Positions 7,175-12,862 of a stretch of DNA of 12,862 nucleotides are shown one piece after another (within the stretch, counting starts at the first letter, position 1; every line of letters begins with the position of its first letter). The stretch spans positions 1 through 12,862 of the forward strand of contig CADCUU010000336.1 of assembly GCA_902805995.1 (NCBI GenBank), in the 5' to 3' direction. The notes under the pieces are model-generated. The model was not told the origin of the DNA, made no database searches, and worked only from the letters and a program-made list of their open reading frames with translations. The translations under genes and the position numbers were made by a program. The stretch is from an uncultured Rubellimicrobium sp. Lineage in GTDB: Bacteria > Pseudomonadota > Alphaproteobacteria > Rhodobacterales > Rhodobacteraceae.

Positions 7175-7192
7175 GCGGCGTTTTCGCGCCGC
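7175..7192 (-). terminator. GC-rich hairpin just after rseP (possible weak terminator or attenuator)
   Basis: On the - strand GCGGCG (7192-7187), loop CGAAAA, CGCCGC (7180-7175) begins one base after the rseP TGA. The stem is six G:C pairs, but it is followed by TGTTGCG and not a T-run. Full termination therefore seems unlikely; partial termination, RNA stabilisation or 3'-end protection is possible. Confidence 0.35.
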
Positions 7193-7193
7193 C

Positions 7194-8528
7194 TCAGGGG
7201 CAGAGGAAAACGTCGTTGGCGACCGCCCAGACCATGAGCGTCAGCAGTACCGACAGCCCCGCCGCCATCAGCACGCGCAGCGCCCGGTCCGAGGGCGGAC
7301 GGCGGGTCACCGCCTCCCAGGCATGGAACACCAGATGCCCGCCATCGAGGACCGGGATCGGGAACAGGTTCATCAGTCCCACCGCAGCCGACAGCAGCGC
7401 GAGGAAGCTCAGGAAGCTCAGCGCGCCCTGCGACGCCATGGCCCCCGACGTTTCCGCGATGCCCACGGGCCCCGACAGGTTACAGGTGGAGATGGCCCCG
7501 GTGACCATGTGAGTGATGCCCGACAGCGTCGAGGTGACGATGAACCAAAGCTGCCCAAGCGAGTCCGTGAAGGCCACGAACACGCCCGGCGACTCCGTCT
7601 CCAGGTCAAAGGCCAGAGCGGGGGCGAGCCCCACAAGCCAGCGCGTCTCGAAGCCACCTTCCGCAAGCGGCAAGTCGGACCGGCGCGGGACCACGGTGAA
7701 CTCGATCAGCTCGCCCTCGCGCCAGATCGTGAAGCCCAGCGTCCGGCCGTTGGACTCCTTGACGATGGTCACGAGCTCGTCAAAGGCGTAGAGTTCTCGG
7801 CCATCCACCGCGATCACCACGTCGCCCGGCCGGATTCCCACGTCCCAGGCGGCGCTGTTGGGCGCCACCGAGCCCACCGCGGGCGGCAGCGGATGCGGCC
7901 CCTGCACCACCACCTCCTGCCCGTCGCGCCGCACGAGGTAGTCGATGTCGGAGGAGACGGGCAGTTCGCCTGCGACCTCGCCCAGGGACTCCACTCCGAC
8001 CTCGCGCCCTTCGATGGACAGGATCTCGTCGCCGGGGCGAAGGTCCTGCACGATGCTTGGAGGCATGGATTGCAAGGTCGCCACGGTCAGCGGGTCCACG
8101 GCGCGGCCCTGCGTCAGCGTCAGCGCCATGAGGATCAGGATCGTGAGGAGGAAGTTCGCGAAAGGCCCCGCCGCCACGGTCAGGGCACGCGCCCAGACGG
8201 GGGCTCCCAGCATCGTCTGCCGCCGCTGCGATTCGGGCACCCTGCCCCCGTCTCCGCCGACCGAGGCCGCGTTCGCGTCGCCCAGGAACTTGACGTATCC
8301 GCCAAAGGGCAGCGCCGCGACCTGCCACTTGGTCCCGTGCCGGTCGGTCCGCGCAAAGAGCACCGGCCCGAAGCCCAGCGAGAAGACCTCCGCCTTGATG
8401 CCCGTCCAGCGCCCGACGATGTAGTGCCCGTATTCGTGGATCGCGACGATGATCGACAGCGCGACCACGAACGCCAGCAGCGTGAAGGCCAGGTTTCCGA
8501 ACTGCGGCAAAAACTGCGCCAGATCCAC
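7194..8528 (-). CDS. rseP: RseP/MmpA-type site-2 intramembrane zinc metalloprotease
   Basis: RseP (M50 family) is an inner-membrane protease that cuts membrane-bound anti-sigma factors and leftover signal peptides after a first cut on the periplasmic side. The 444-residue protein has the zinc-binding HEYGH (31-35) in its first membrane helix, GFGP (52-55), and FGGYVKFLGD (75-84). Two PDZ domains follow (about 155-210 with LRPGDEILSIEG, and about 218-282 with IRPGDVVIAVDG). The third zinc ligand lies in NLFPIPVLDGGH (387-398), near the C-terminal helices. The start is GTG at 8528, with AGAGGA seven bases upstream inside the end of dxr. Only three bases separate the dxr TAA from this GTG, so the two are likely translated together. 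No ATG lies early enough to replace the GTG without losing the first helix. Caulobacter calls its homologue MmpA. Confidence 0.96.
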   Translation of the reverse strand: MDLAQFLPQFGNLAFTLLAFVVALSIIVAIHEYGHYIVGRWTGIKAEVFSLGFGPVLFARTDRHGTKWQVAALPFGGYVKFLGDANAASVGGDGGRVPESQRRQTMLGAPVWARALTVAAGPFANFLLTILILMALTLTQGRAVDPLTVATLQSMPPSIVQDLRPGDEILSIEGREVGVESLGEVAGELPVSSDIDYLVRRDGQEVVVQGPHPLPPAVGSVAPNSAAWDVGIRPGDVVIAVDGRELYAFDELVTIVKESNGRTLGFTIWREGELIEFTVVPRRSDLPLAEGGFETRWLVGLAPALAFDLETESPGVFVAFTDSLGQLWFIVTSTLSGITHMVTGAISTCNLSGPVGIAETSGAMASQGALSFLSFLALLSAAVGLMNLFPIPVLDGGHLVFHAWEAVTRRPPSDRALRVLMAAGLSVLLTLMVWAVANDVFLCP

Positions 8529-8531
8529 TCT

Positions 8532-9719
8532 TTATCCTCTCATACCGTCCACGAACCCGTCCGCGAGACGCCGCGCGAGGCGATCCGCCTCCAGCACGTC
8601 CTCAAGGCTCGGCATGGCACCACTCGCACTTAAGCGCGGCAGGCCTGCATCGCCAGGGATGGAATCGAGCACGCGGGTCACGACCTCCGACATCTCGGTG
8701 AAGCGAACCCGATGCGAGAGGAAGGCGTCAAGCGCCGCCTCCTTGGCCGCGTTGAAAACCGCGCCCATGAGGCCCCCATCCTCCATCACTCTCCGGGCCA
8801 GCGCGAGCGCCGGATAACGCGCAGGATCGGGCGCACGGAAGCTGAGAGTCCCCACGGCGGCAAGGTCCAGCCGCGCCACGGGCAGCGCCTCGCGCGAGGG
8901 GTAGTTGAGGGCGAAGCCGATGGCGTGGCGCATGTCGGGCGCGCCCAGATGCGCCATCAGCGCCCCGTCACGGAACCCCACCAGCGCGTGGACGAGGGAC
9001 TCGGGATGCACCAGCACCTCGATGGCCGATGGCGCAAGACCGAACAGCTCCCGCGCCTCGATGACCTCCAGCGCCTTGTTGAACATGGAGGCCGAATCGA
9101 TGGTGATCCGCTGCCCCATGTCCCAGTTCGGATGCGAGGACGCCTCCTCGACCGTGGCCTCGGCCAGCCGCTCCAGCGGCCAGTCCCGGAACGCGCCCCC
9201 GGAGGCCGTCAGGATCAGCCGCTCCACCGCGCCGATGTCCTCGCCCCGCAGGGCCTGGAAGATCGCGGAATGCTCGCTGTCCACCGGCAGGATCGTAGCC
9301 CCCGTGGCGCGGGCCGTGCCCATCACGAGCGGACCCGCGGCGACGAGCGTCTCCTTGTTGGCGAGCCCCAGGGTGCCCCCACGCCGCACGACTTCCAGCC
9401 CCGGCACGAGGCCCGCCGCCCCCACGATGGCGCTCATGGTCCAGTCGGCGGGGCGCGAGGCCGCCTCGGCGACCGCCGCCGCCCCCGCCGCGACCTCGAT
9501 CCCCGTCCCGGCGAGCAGGTCTTTCAGATCCCCATAAAGATCGTCCCGCGCAGTCACCGCCAGCCGCGCACCCAACTTCTGCGCGTCCCGCGCCAGCAGG
9601 CCCACATTACCCGCCCCGGTCAGCGCCTCGACGGCGAAGTCGCCGGGCTTTCGCGCGATCAGGTCGATGGTGGACTGCCCGACGCTGCCCGTTGCGCCCA
9701 GGATCGTGATGGTCCTCAA
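8532..9719 (-). CDS. dxr: 1-deoxy-D-xylulose 5-phosphate reductoisomerase (TTG start)
   Basis: Dxr makes 2-C-methyl-D-erythritol 4-phosphate with NADPH, the committed step of the MEP isoprenoid pathway in the cytoplasm. The 395-residue product shows the NADPH loop GATGSVGQST (8-17), LANKETLVAAG (119-129), and metal ligands Asp147 and Glu149 in PVDSEHSAIF. It also has TASGGAFRDWP (171-181), HPNWDMGQRITIDSASMFNK (196-215) and Glu218 as the likely third ligand. The start codon is TTG at 9719, sharing bases with the cdsA stop as TTGA. No ATG or GTG fits: the next Met comes far beyond the NADPH loop, and a GGGG stretch about 8 nt upstream can serve as ribosome binding site. Together with uppS upstream it supplies polyprenyl carrier synthesis. 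A rare start combined with coupling suggests low, linked expression (inference). Confidence 0.96.
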   Translation of the reverse strand: MRTITILGATGSVGQSTIDLIARKPGDFAVEALTGAGNVGLLARDAQKLGARLAVTARDDLYGDLKDLLAGTGIEVAAGAAAVAEAASRPADWTMSAIVGAAGLVPGLEVVRRGGTLGLANKETLVAAGPLVMGTARATGATILPVDSEHSAIFQALRGEDIGAVERLILTASGGAFRDWPLERLAEATVEEASSHPNWDMGQRITIDSASMFNKALEVIEARELFGLAPSAIEVLVHPESLVHALVGFRDGALMAHLGAPDMRHAIGFALNYPSREALPVARLDLAAVGTLSFRAPDPARYPALALARRVMEDGGLMGAVFNAAKEAALDAFLSHRVRFTEMSEVVTRVLDSIPGDAGLPRLSASGAMPSLEDVLEADRLARRLADGFVDGMRG

Positions 9720-10516
9720 GGGGTCATCCCCGGCGGCCCGAACACGGCGCTGAACAGCAGCATGAACAGCGACGCCCCCAGAAGCGCGTCGAACCGGTCG
9801 AACAGCCCTCCATGCCCCGGGATAAGCTGCGAGGAATCCTTGACCCCCATCCGCCGCTTCAGCGCCGACTCCGCGATGTCGCCGAACTGGGACGCGATGG
9901 ACAGGAGCATCGACAGCGGCACGATCTGGAGCCCCACGCGGGTGAACCCGTCAAAGACCAGCCCCACCAGCGCCGCGCCCAGCCAGCCCGCGACCGTGCC
10001 CGACCACGTCTTTTTCGGGCTGACCTTGGGCCAGAACTTGGGCCCGCCGATCAACCGCCCCGCGAAATAGCCCGCCACGTCCGTCACCACGACCACGCCG
10101 ATCAGCCACAGGATCCAGAAGAAGCCGTAATCCGACCGGAAGGTCACGAGCCCCCAGCCCGCCAGCTGCACCCCAAGCGCGAAGGCGAAGAACGTCAGCC
10201 TCTCGCGCCGGAGCGTCACCGCCCCGCCCACCGCCGCCAGCAGGAACAGCCCGAGCCCCCAGGTCTCCTGCACCGCAAGCTGACCGGACAGGACGCTCGC
10301 AACCAGCGCCGCGAGGAGCATCCCCCGCGTCGGGCCCTGCGGCTCGATCATGGTCCACAGTTCCCAGATCATCACGGCCGTGACAAAGACCGTGACCATC
10401 TGGAACCACACGCCGCCCGCAACGACGCAGGCCGTGCCGATCGCCACCATGACCGCCGCCGAGGCCGCCCGCGGCCCCAGATCGGCCCAACGGGACGGAT
10501 CGGACGGCGACCTCAC
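9716..10516 (-). CDS. cdsA: Phosphatidate cytidylyltransferase CdsA (GTG start)
   Basis: CdsA converts phosphatidic acid and CTP to CDP-diacylglycerol, the precursor of all membrane phospholipids. The 266-residue protein has about seven to eight hydrophobic segments. It carries the complete CDS signature at residues 217-243: SALKRRMGVKDSS, then LIPGHGGLFDRFD. The upstream SPKKTWSG (166-173) and VTDVAGYFAGRLIGG (144-158) are also family-typical. The start is GTG at 10516, overlapping the uppS TGA as GTGA. The end overlaps the TTG start of dxr by 4 bp. The N-terminal 15 residues before the first helix are polar and may be cytoplasmic. Gene order uppS-cdsA-dxr-rseP is typical of many proteobacteria, which supports the call. 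Confidence 0.96.
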   Translation of the reverse strand: MRSPSDPSRWADLGPRAASAAVMVAIGTACVVAGGVWFQMVTVFVTAVMIWELWTMIEPQGPTRGMLLAALVASVLSGQLAVQETWGLGLFLLAAVGGAVTLRRERLTFFAFALGVQLAGWGLVTFRSDYGFFWILWLIGVVVVTDVAGYFAGRLIGGPKFWPKVSPKKTWSGTVAGWLGAALVGLVFDGFTRVGLQIVPLSMLLSIASQFGDIAESALKRRMGVKDSSQLIPGHGGLFDRFDALLGASLFMLLFSAVFGPPGMTP

Positions 10517-11253
10517 GCCTTGGCCTTCACCCCGCCGAAGCGGCGGTCCCGCGCGGCGTAACTCTTGACGATGCGCGCGAACTCGGCGTCGTTGAAATCG
10601 GGCCAGAGCGTGTCGATGAACTCGTACTCCGCATAGGCCGACTGCCAGAGCAGGAAGTTGGAGATCCGCGCCTCGCCGGAGGTCCGGATCACCAGGTCCG
10701 GGTCAGGCAGCACATGCGTGTCGAGGAACTTCGACAGCGTCTCGGCATCCACGTCCTTGTGGGTGAGCCGCCCCATCTCGATTTCGTAGGCGAGCCGTCG
10801 GGCCGCGCGCGTCACCTCGTCCCGGCCGCCGTAGTTCAGCGCAATGGTCAGGTGCACCCGGTCGTTGTGCGAGGTCAGAAGCTCCAGGTCGTCCATCAGC
10901 GTCACGAGCCGCGCATCGAGCTTCACCCGGTCGCCGATGAACCGCACCCGCACCCCGCGTTGGAGCAGGTCCTGCGCCTCCCGCTGGATATAGCGGCGGA
11001 AGAGCGACATGAGCCCCGCCACCTCGGACTGCGTCCGCCTCCAGTTCTCGGTCGAGAAGGCGAAGATGGTGAGGTACTTCACCCCCAGATCGGGGCAGGC
11101 CTCCACGATCTCGCGCACGCGCTTGGCGCCGGCATGGTGCCCCAGGATTCGCGGCCGCCCGCGCATCTGCGCCCAGCGGCCGTTGCCGTCCATGATGATC
11201 GCGACGTGCCTGGGGCCGCTGGCGCGGTCCTCCGAACTGAGGTGTGGCGCCAT
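10513..11253 (-). CDS. uppS: Isoprenyl (undecaprenyl) diphosphate synthase UppS
   Basis: UppS is a cytoplasmic cis-prenyltransferase. It extends farnesyl diphosphate with isopentenyl diphosphate to the C55 carrier used for peptidoglycan and O-antigen. The 246-residue product has the catalytic VAIIMDGNGRWAQ (17-29; Asp22 is the key residue), FAFSTENW, LNYGGRDE, and the C-terminal RTSGEARISNFLLWQSAYAE region that binds IPP. The start is the ATG at 11253, six bases after a strong GGAGGG. The frame remains open upstream to 11478, but that part overlaps frr and is unrelated, so I reject it. It lies 28 bp after frr and overlaps cdsA by 4 bp (GTGA). Confidence 0.96.
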   Translation of the reverse strand: MAPHLSSEDRASGPRHVAIIMDGNGRWAQMRGRPRILGHHAGAKRVREIVEACPDLGVKYLTIFAFSTENWRRTQSEVAGLMSLFRRYIQREAQDLLQRGVRVRFIGDRVKLDARLVTLMDDLELLTSHNDRVHLTIALNYGGRDEVTRAARRLAYEIEMGRLTHKDVDAETLSKFLDTHVLPDPDLVIRTSGEARISNFLLWQSAYAEYEFIDTLWPDFNDAEFARIVKSYAARDRRFGGVKAKA

Positions 11254-11259
11254 GCTGGG

Positions 11260-11265
11260 CCCTCC
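11260..11265 (-). promoter_or_regulatory. Shine-Dalgarno site fixing the uppS start
   Basis: GGAGGG on the - strand (11265-11260) lies six bases before the ATG at 11253. It is one of the strongest ribosome binding sites in the window, and it settles the start against the longer in-frame extension that runs into frr. Confidence 0.8.
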
Positions 11266-11281
11266 GAAGCGTGCTGGCAGG

Positions 11282-11845
11282 TCAGACCTGCATGATCTCG
11301 GCCTGCTTGGCCTCGAGGGTTTGATCGACGGTCCTGATGTAGCGCTTGGTGAGGTCCTCGACCTCCGACTCCCAGAACTTCGCGTCGTCCTCGGACAACC
11401 CGTCGTTCTTCGCCTTCTTGATCTGGTCCATGCCGTCGCGCCGCAGGTTGCGGACTGCCACGCGGGCATGCTCCGCATAGTTGGCAGCGACCTTGGTCAG
11501 CTCGCGGCGGCGCTCCTCGTTCAGTTCCGGGATCGGCAGCATGATGATCGTGCCGTTGGTCTGCGGATTGATCCCGAGCCCCGAGTCGCGGATCGCCTTC
11601 TCGACCTTGGAGACCATGCTTCGGTCCCAGACGTTGATCGTCACCATGCGCGGCTCCGGCACGTTCACGGTGCCAAGCTGGTTGACCGGGGTCATCTGCC
11701 CGTAGGCTTCCACCTGCACAGGCTCCAGCATGGAGCCCGAGGCGCGGCCCGTGCGGAGCGAGGCGAATTCCGTCCGCAGCGCGCCGATGGCTCCCTCCAT
11801 CCGGCGCTGGAGGTCGTCGGTGTCGAGTTCGAAATCGTCGGCCAT
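11282..11845 (-). CDS. frr: Ribosome recycling factor
   Basis: RRF, with EF-G, splits the post-termination ribosome in the cytoplasm. The 187-residue product (family about 185) has the three-helix domain I: helix 1 with [22 protein letters not shown], then the C-terminal [27 protein letters not shown] with its conserved Arg patch, and a long final helix ending [11 protein letters not shown]. The domain II beta-sandwich lies between, with [22 protein letters not shown] and [16 protein letters not shown]. The upstream ribosome binding site is weak. In most bacteria pyrH lies directly upstream. Here the upstream neighbour is an HTH protein gene after a 92-bp gap, so frr probably starts the downstream operon from its own promoter. 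Confidence 0.97.
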   Translation of the reverse strand: MADDFELDTDDLQRRMEGAIGALRTEFASLRTGRASGSMLEPVQVEAYGQMTPVNQLGTVNVPEPRMVTINVWDRSMVSKVEKAIRDSGLGINPQTNGTIIMLPIPELNEERRRELTKVAANYAEHARVAVRNLRRDGMDQIKKAKNDGLSEDDAKFWESEVEDLTKRYIRTVDQTLEAKQAEIMQV

Positions 11846-11871
11846 GGATCTGCTCGGCAGTGGTTTTGGGC

Positions 11872-11901
11872 TCTATAGCCGCAAGGAACGCTGCTTGTAT
11901 A
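11872..11901 (-). promoter_or_regulatory. Candidate promoter for frr
   Basis: In the 92-bp gap (11846-11937) the - strand has TATACA (11901-11896) and TATAGA (11877-11872), 18 bases apart. They match the -35 and -10 consensus at four and five positions. Transcription would start near 11865, about 20 bases before the frr ATG. An AT-rich hexamer stands out in this GC-rich DNA, but the -35 match is poor. No other element is visible in the gap. Confidence 0.3.
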
Positions 11902-11937
11902 GGTGCATCCCCCTGCCGCGCCCCGGCTTCCCGCCCG

Positions 11938-12357
11938 TCAGAAGAGGGAAAGCTGCGGGATTTCCTTTCGCCGCCGGGCCTTTGGCGTCCTCTTGCCAGG
12001 CGCAGGCTTGCGGGGCGGCGGCTCCTGCCTTTGCCGCGCCAGCGCCCGGTCGCGCGCCACCGCCTCGGGCGCGGTCTCGTCGCCCGACAGCCACTTGCCC
12101 CGCTTGATGACCTCGTTCACGCGCCCCTGGTTTACGCCCAGCTCGAAGGCGATCTCCTGCTGCGTCATCCGCGTCGTGTCGTGAAGCTGGAGGATGCGCC
12201 GCGCCAGTTCCGGCGTCATCCGCTTGCCCACGACCCTTCGCGCGGGCGCATCCTTGCGCTCCCGCCGGTCGCGTTCCCGCAGGCCCTCAAGCACCTTGAG
12301 AGCCTGCGTCATGCCCTGCTCCCGCAAGGCCTCCTCGAATTCCTTGAGAGTCGCCAC
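11938..12357 (-). CDS. Uncharacterised helix-turn-helix protein with C-terminal QLSLF clamp-binding motif
   Basis: I do not recognise a named family. The 139-residue product starts at GTG 12357; an in-frame TGA lies shortly upstream, and GGGGGG about 9 nt before it can serve as ribosome binding site. Residues 1-35 are a charged helix. Residues about 47-88 form a helix-turn-helix: TPELARRILQLHD, TQQEIAFELG, then recognition helix NQGRVNEVIKRG, similar in style to resolvase or phage-repressor HTHs. Residues 100-132 are a basic, Pro-rich, probably disordered linker. The protein ends IPQLSLF, and QLSLF (135-139) is an exact match to the QL[S/D]LF consensus by which DNA polymerases, MutS and others bind the beta sliding clamp. 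A perfect DnaA box lies upstream (12386-12394). DNA binding is well supported, clamp binding is inferred from the motif, and cellular role is unknown. Confidence 0.8.
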   Translation of the reverse strand: MATLKEFEEALREQGMTQALKVLEGLRERDRRERKDAPARRVVGKRMTPELARRILQLHDTTRMTQQEIAFELGVNQGRVNEVIKRGKWLSGDETAPEAVARDRALARQRQEPPPRKPAPGKRTPKARRRKEIPQLSLF

Positions 12358-12385
12358 GCCGCAGATCCCCCCAGGCCATCATGCC

Positions 12386-12394
12386 TGTGGATAA
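12386..12394 (-). promoter_or_regulatory. Perfect DnaA box (TTATCCACA)
   Basis: The - strand reads TTATCCACA at 12394-12386, an exact match to the strong DnaA-binding consensus. It lies 28 bp before the GTG of the HTH/QLSLF gene and overlaps its candidate -10 box. It is a single box with no visible cluster or AT-rich unwinding region, so it is not an origin. It could be a regulatory site by which DnaA controls this gene. One 9-mer can occur by chance about once per 130 kb on either strand, so the position is what makes it interesting. Confidence 0.6.
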
Positions 12395-12420
12395 CCTGCA
12401 CCGAAACCGCCCCGGATCAA
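12391..12420 (-). promoter_or_regulatory. Candidate promoter of the HTH/QLSLF gene
   Basis: TTGATC (12420-12415) and GGTTAT (12396-12391) are 18 bases apart on the - strand. The -35 matches four of six positions and the -10 only three. The -10 overlaps the DnaA box, which would allow DnaA to repress. A GAGTC site (12348-12352), the GANTC target of the alphaproteobacterial CcrM methylase, overlaps codons 2-3. The rest of the 103-bp gap (12358-12460) shows no terminator for the MBL gene. Confidence 0.25.
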
Positions 12421-12460
12421 GGCTTTGCCGCACGTTCTTGTAAGGTTGGGCCCGACGCGA

Positions 12461-12862
12461 TCACGGCTCCTCGTACGCGCTCCCGTCCGAGGCGTGACGG
12501 GGCTCCATGACATACTCCCCCTGGCGGGGCACAGCGATCTCCCGGAACTCGCGCGCCAGCCGGTGCAGGCTCTCGCGCATCTCGGGCCCGCGCAGCGGCC
12601 GGCCATGGAACGTCAGCGCCAGCTCCGGCTCCAGCGCCGCGAGGCTCCTGACAGACTGCTCCGCCGCATCCCAGTCCACCGTGTAATACATGGGCGGTCC
12701 GTGCATCTCGGACTCCTGCACGGCGACATCGTAGGCCGATTCCTGGCCCGTCGTGACAAAGGCGTCGCCCGCGATCACCGTCCGATCCGCCTCGCGCCAG
12801 AATGACACATGCCCGACCGAATGCCCCGGCGTATGCACCCACCGCCAGCCCGGCATGGACGG
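12461..12862 (-). CDS. MBL-fold metallohydrolase, C-terminal part (start outside window)
   Basis: The frame is open from the window edge (P-S-M-P-G-W...) to the TGA at 12461-12463, so the Met near 12856 need not be the start. The visible 133 residues are the second half of a metallo-beta-lactamase fold. WVHTPGHSVGHVSFW holds the zinc-binding His of the TPGHxxGH motif, and VIAGDAFVTT the bridging Asp. LALTFHGRPLRG probably holds the last zinc His. The HxHxDH motif expected in the first half lies outside the window. Between them MHGPPMYYTVDWDAAEQSVRSLAAL is the usual helical stretch before the last strand, as in YflN-like or glyoxalase II-like hydrolases of unknown substrate. The ending RQGEYVMEPRHASDGSAYEEP is polar. 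It is on the same strand as the HTH gene, 103 bp upstream, with no clear functional link. Substrate cannot be inferred. Confidence 0.85.
   Translation of the reverse strand, partial: PSMPGWRWVHTPGHSVGHVSFWREADRTVIAGDAFVTTGQESAYDVAVQESEMHGPPMYYTVDWDAAEQSVRSLAALEPELALTFHGRPLRGPEMRESLHRLAREFREIAVPRQGEYVMEPRHASDGSAYEEP

Noticed and set aside
7164..8633. Open frame of 489 codons on the + strand opposite rseP
   Set aside because: It is a shadow of rseP: low-complexity composition rich in R, H, Q and G, no motif and no ribosome binding site that stands out.
8712..10070. Open frame of 452 codons on the + strand opposite dxr and cdsA
   Set aside because: It spans two confirmed genes on the other strand and has no family character.
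11254..11478. Upstream extension of the uppS frame into frr
   Set aside because: It overlaps frr in another frame. A strong GGAGGG lies just before the ATG at 11253.
12386..12394. Replication origin suggested by the DnaA box
   Set aside because: Only one box was seen, with no AT-rich unwinding region and no dnaA, parAB or hemE nearby.

Overview
The window reads as chromosomal DNA from a GC-rich alphaproteobacterium, most likely of the Rhodobacteraceae/roseobacter group. The reasons are the very high GC third positions, the use of LpxI rather than LpxH in lipid A synthesis, the run frr-uppS-cdsA-dxr-rseP-bamA-ompH-fabZ-lpxA-lpxI-lpxB, and the mix of ATG, GTG and TTG starts. Taxonomy is inferred from gene content and protein character, not from a search.

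Layout: (1) 1-239, + strand, the 3' end of mnmA (tRNA 2-thiouridylase). (2) 233-320, a palindromic intergenic element whose arms supply the TAG stop codons of mnmA and of the convergent lpxB. (3) 314-6770, - strand, an envelope operon bamA-ompH(skp-like)-fabZ-lpxA-lpxI-lpxB. Its genes overlap by 1 or 4 bp except for one 71-bp gap before fabZ. A likely promoter for it lies at 6806-6834. (4) 6771-7193, a 423-bp gap between bamA and rseP. It holds a 44-codon gene for a small one-helix membrane protein (6989-7123), a hairpin after rseP and a strong dyad before the bamA promoter. (5) 7194-11845, - strand, frr-uppS-cdsA-dxr-rseP, again tightly packed. (6) 11938-12357, - strand, a 139-residue uncharacterised helix-turn-helix protein that ends exactly in QLSLF, the consensus beta-sliding-clamp-binding pentapeptide, with a perfect DnaA box in its upstream region. 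(7) 12461-12862, - strand, the 3' part of an MBL-fold hydrolase gene.

How the genes work together: frr recycles ribosomes. UppS, CdsA and Dxr supply the undecaprenyl carrier, CDP-diacylglycerol and isoprenoid precursors. RseP is the intramembrane protease of envelope stress signalling. BamA and the Skp-like chaperone build outer-membrane proteins. FabZ, LpxA, LpxI and LpxB connect fatty acid synthesis to lipid A. The window is thus mostly a core cell-envelope cluster.

The least explained parts are the HTH/QLSLF protein with its DnaA box, the small membrane protein between rseP and bamA, the palindromic element between mnmA and lpxB, and the repeat-bearing tail of the OmpH protein. No CRISPR array, tRNA, rRNA, transposase, phage gene or defence island was seen.
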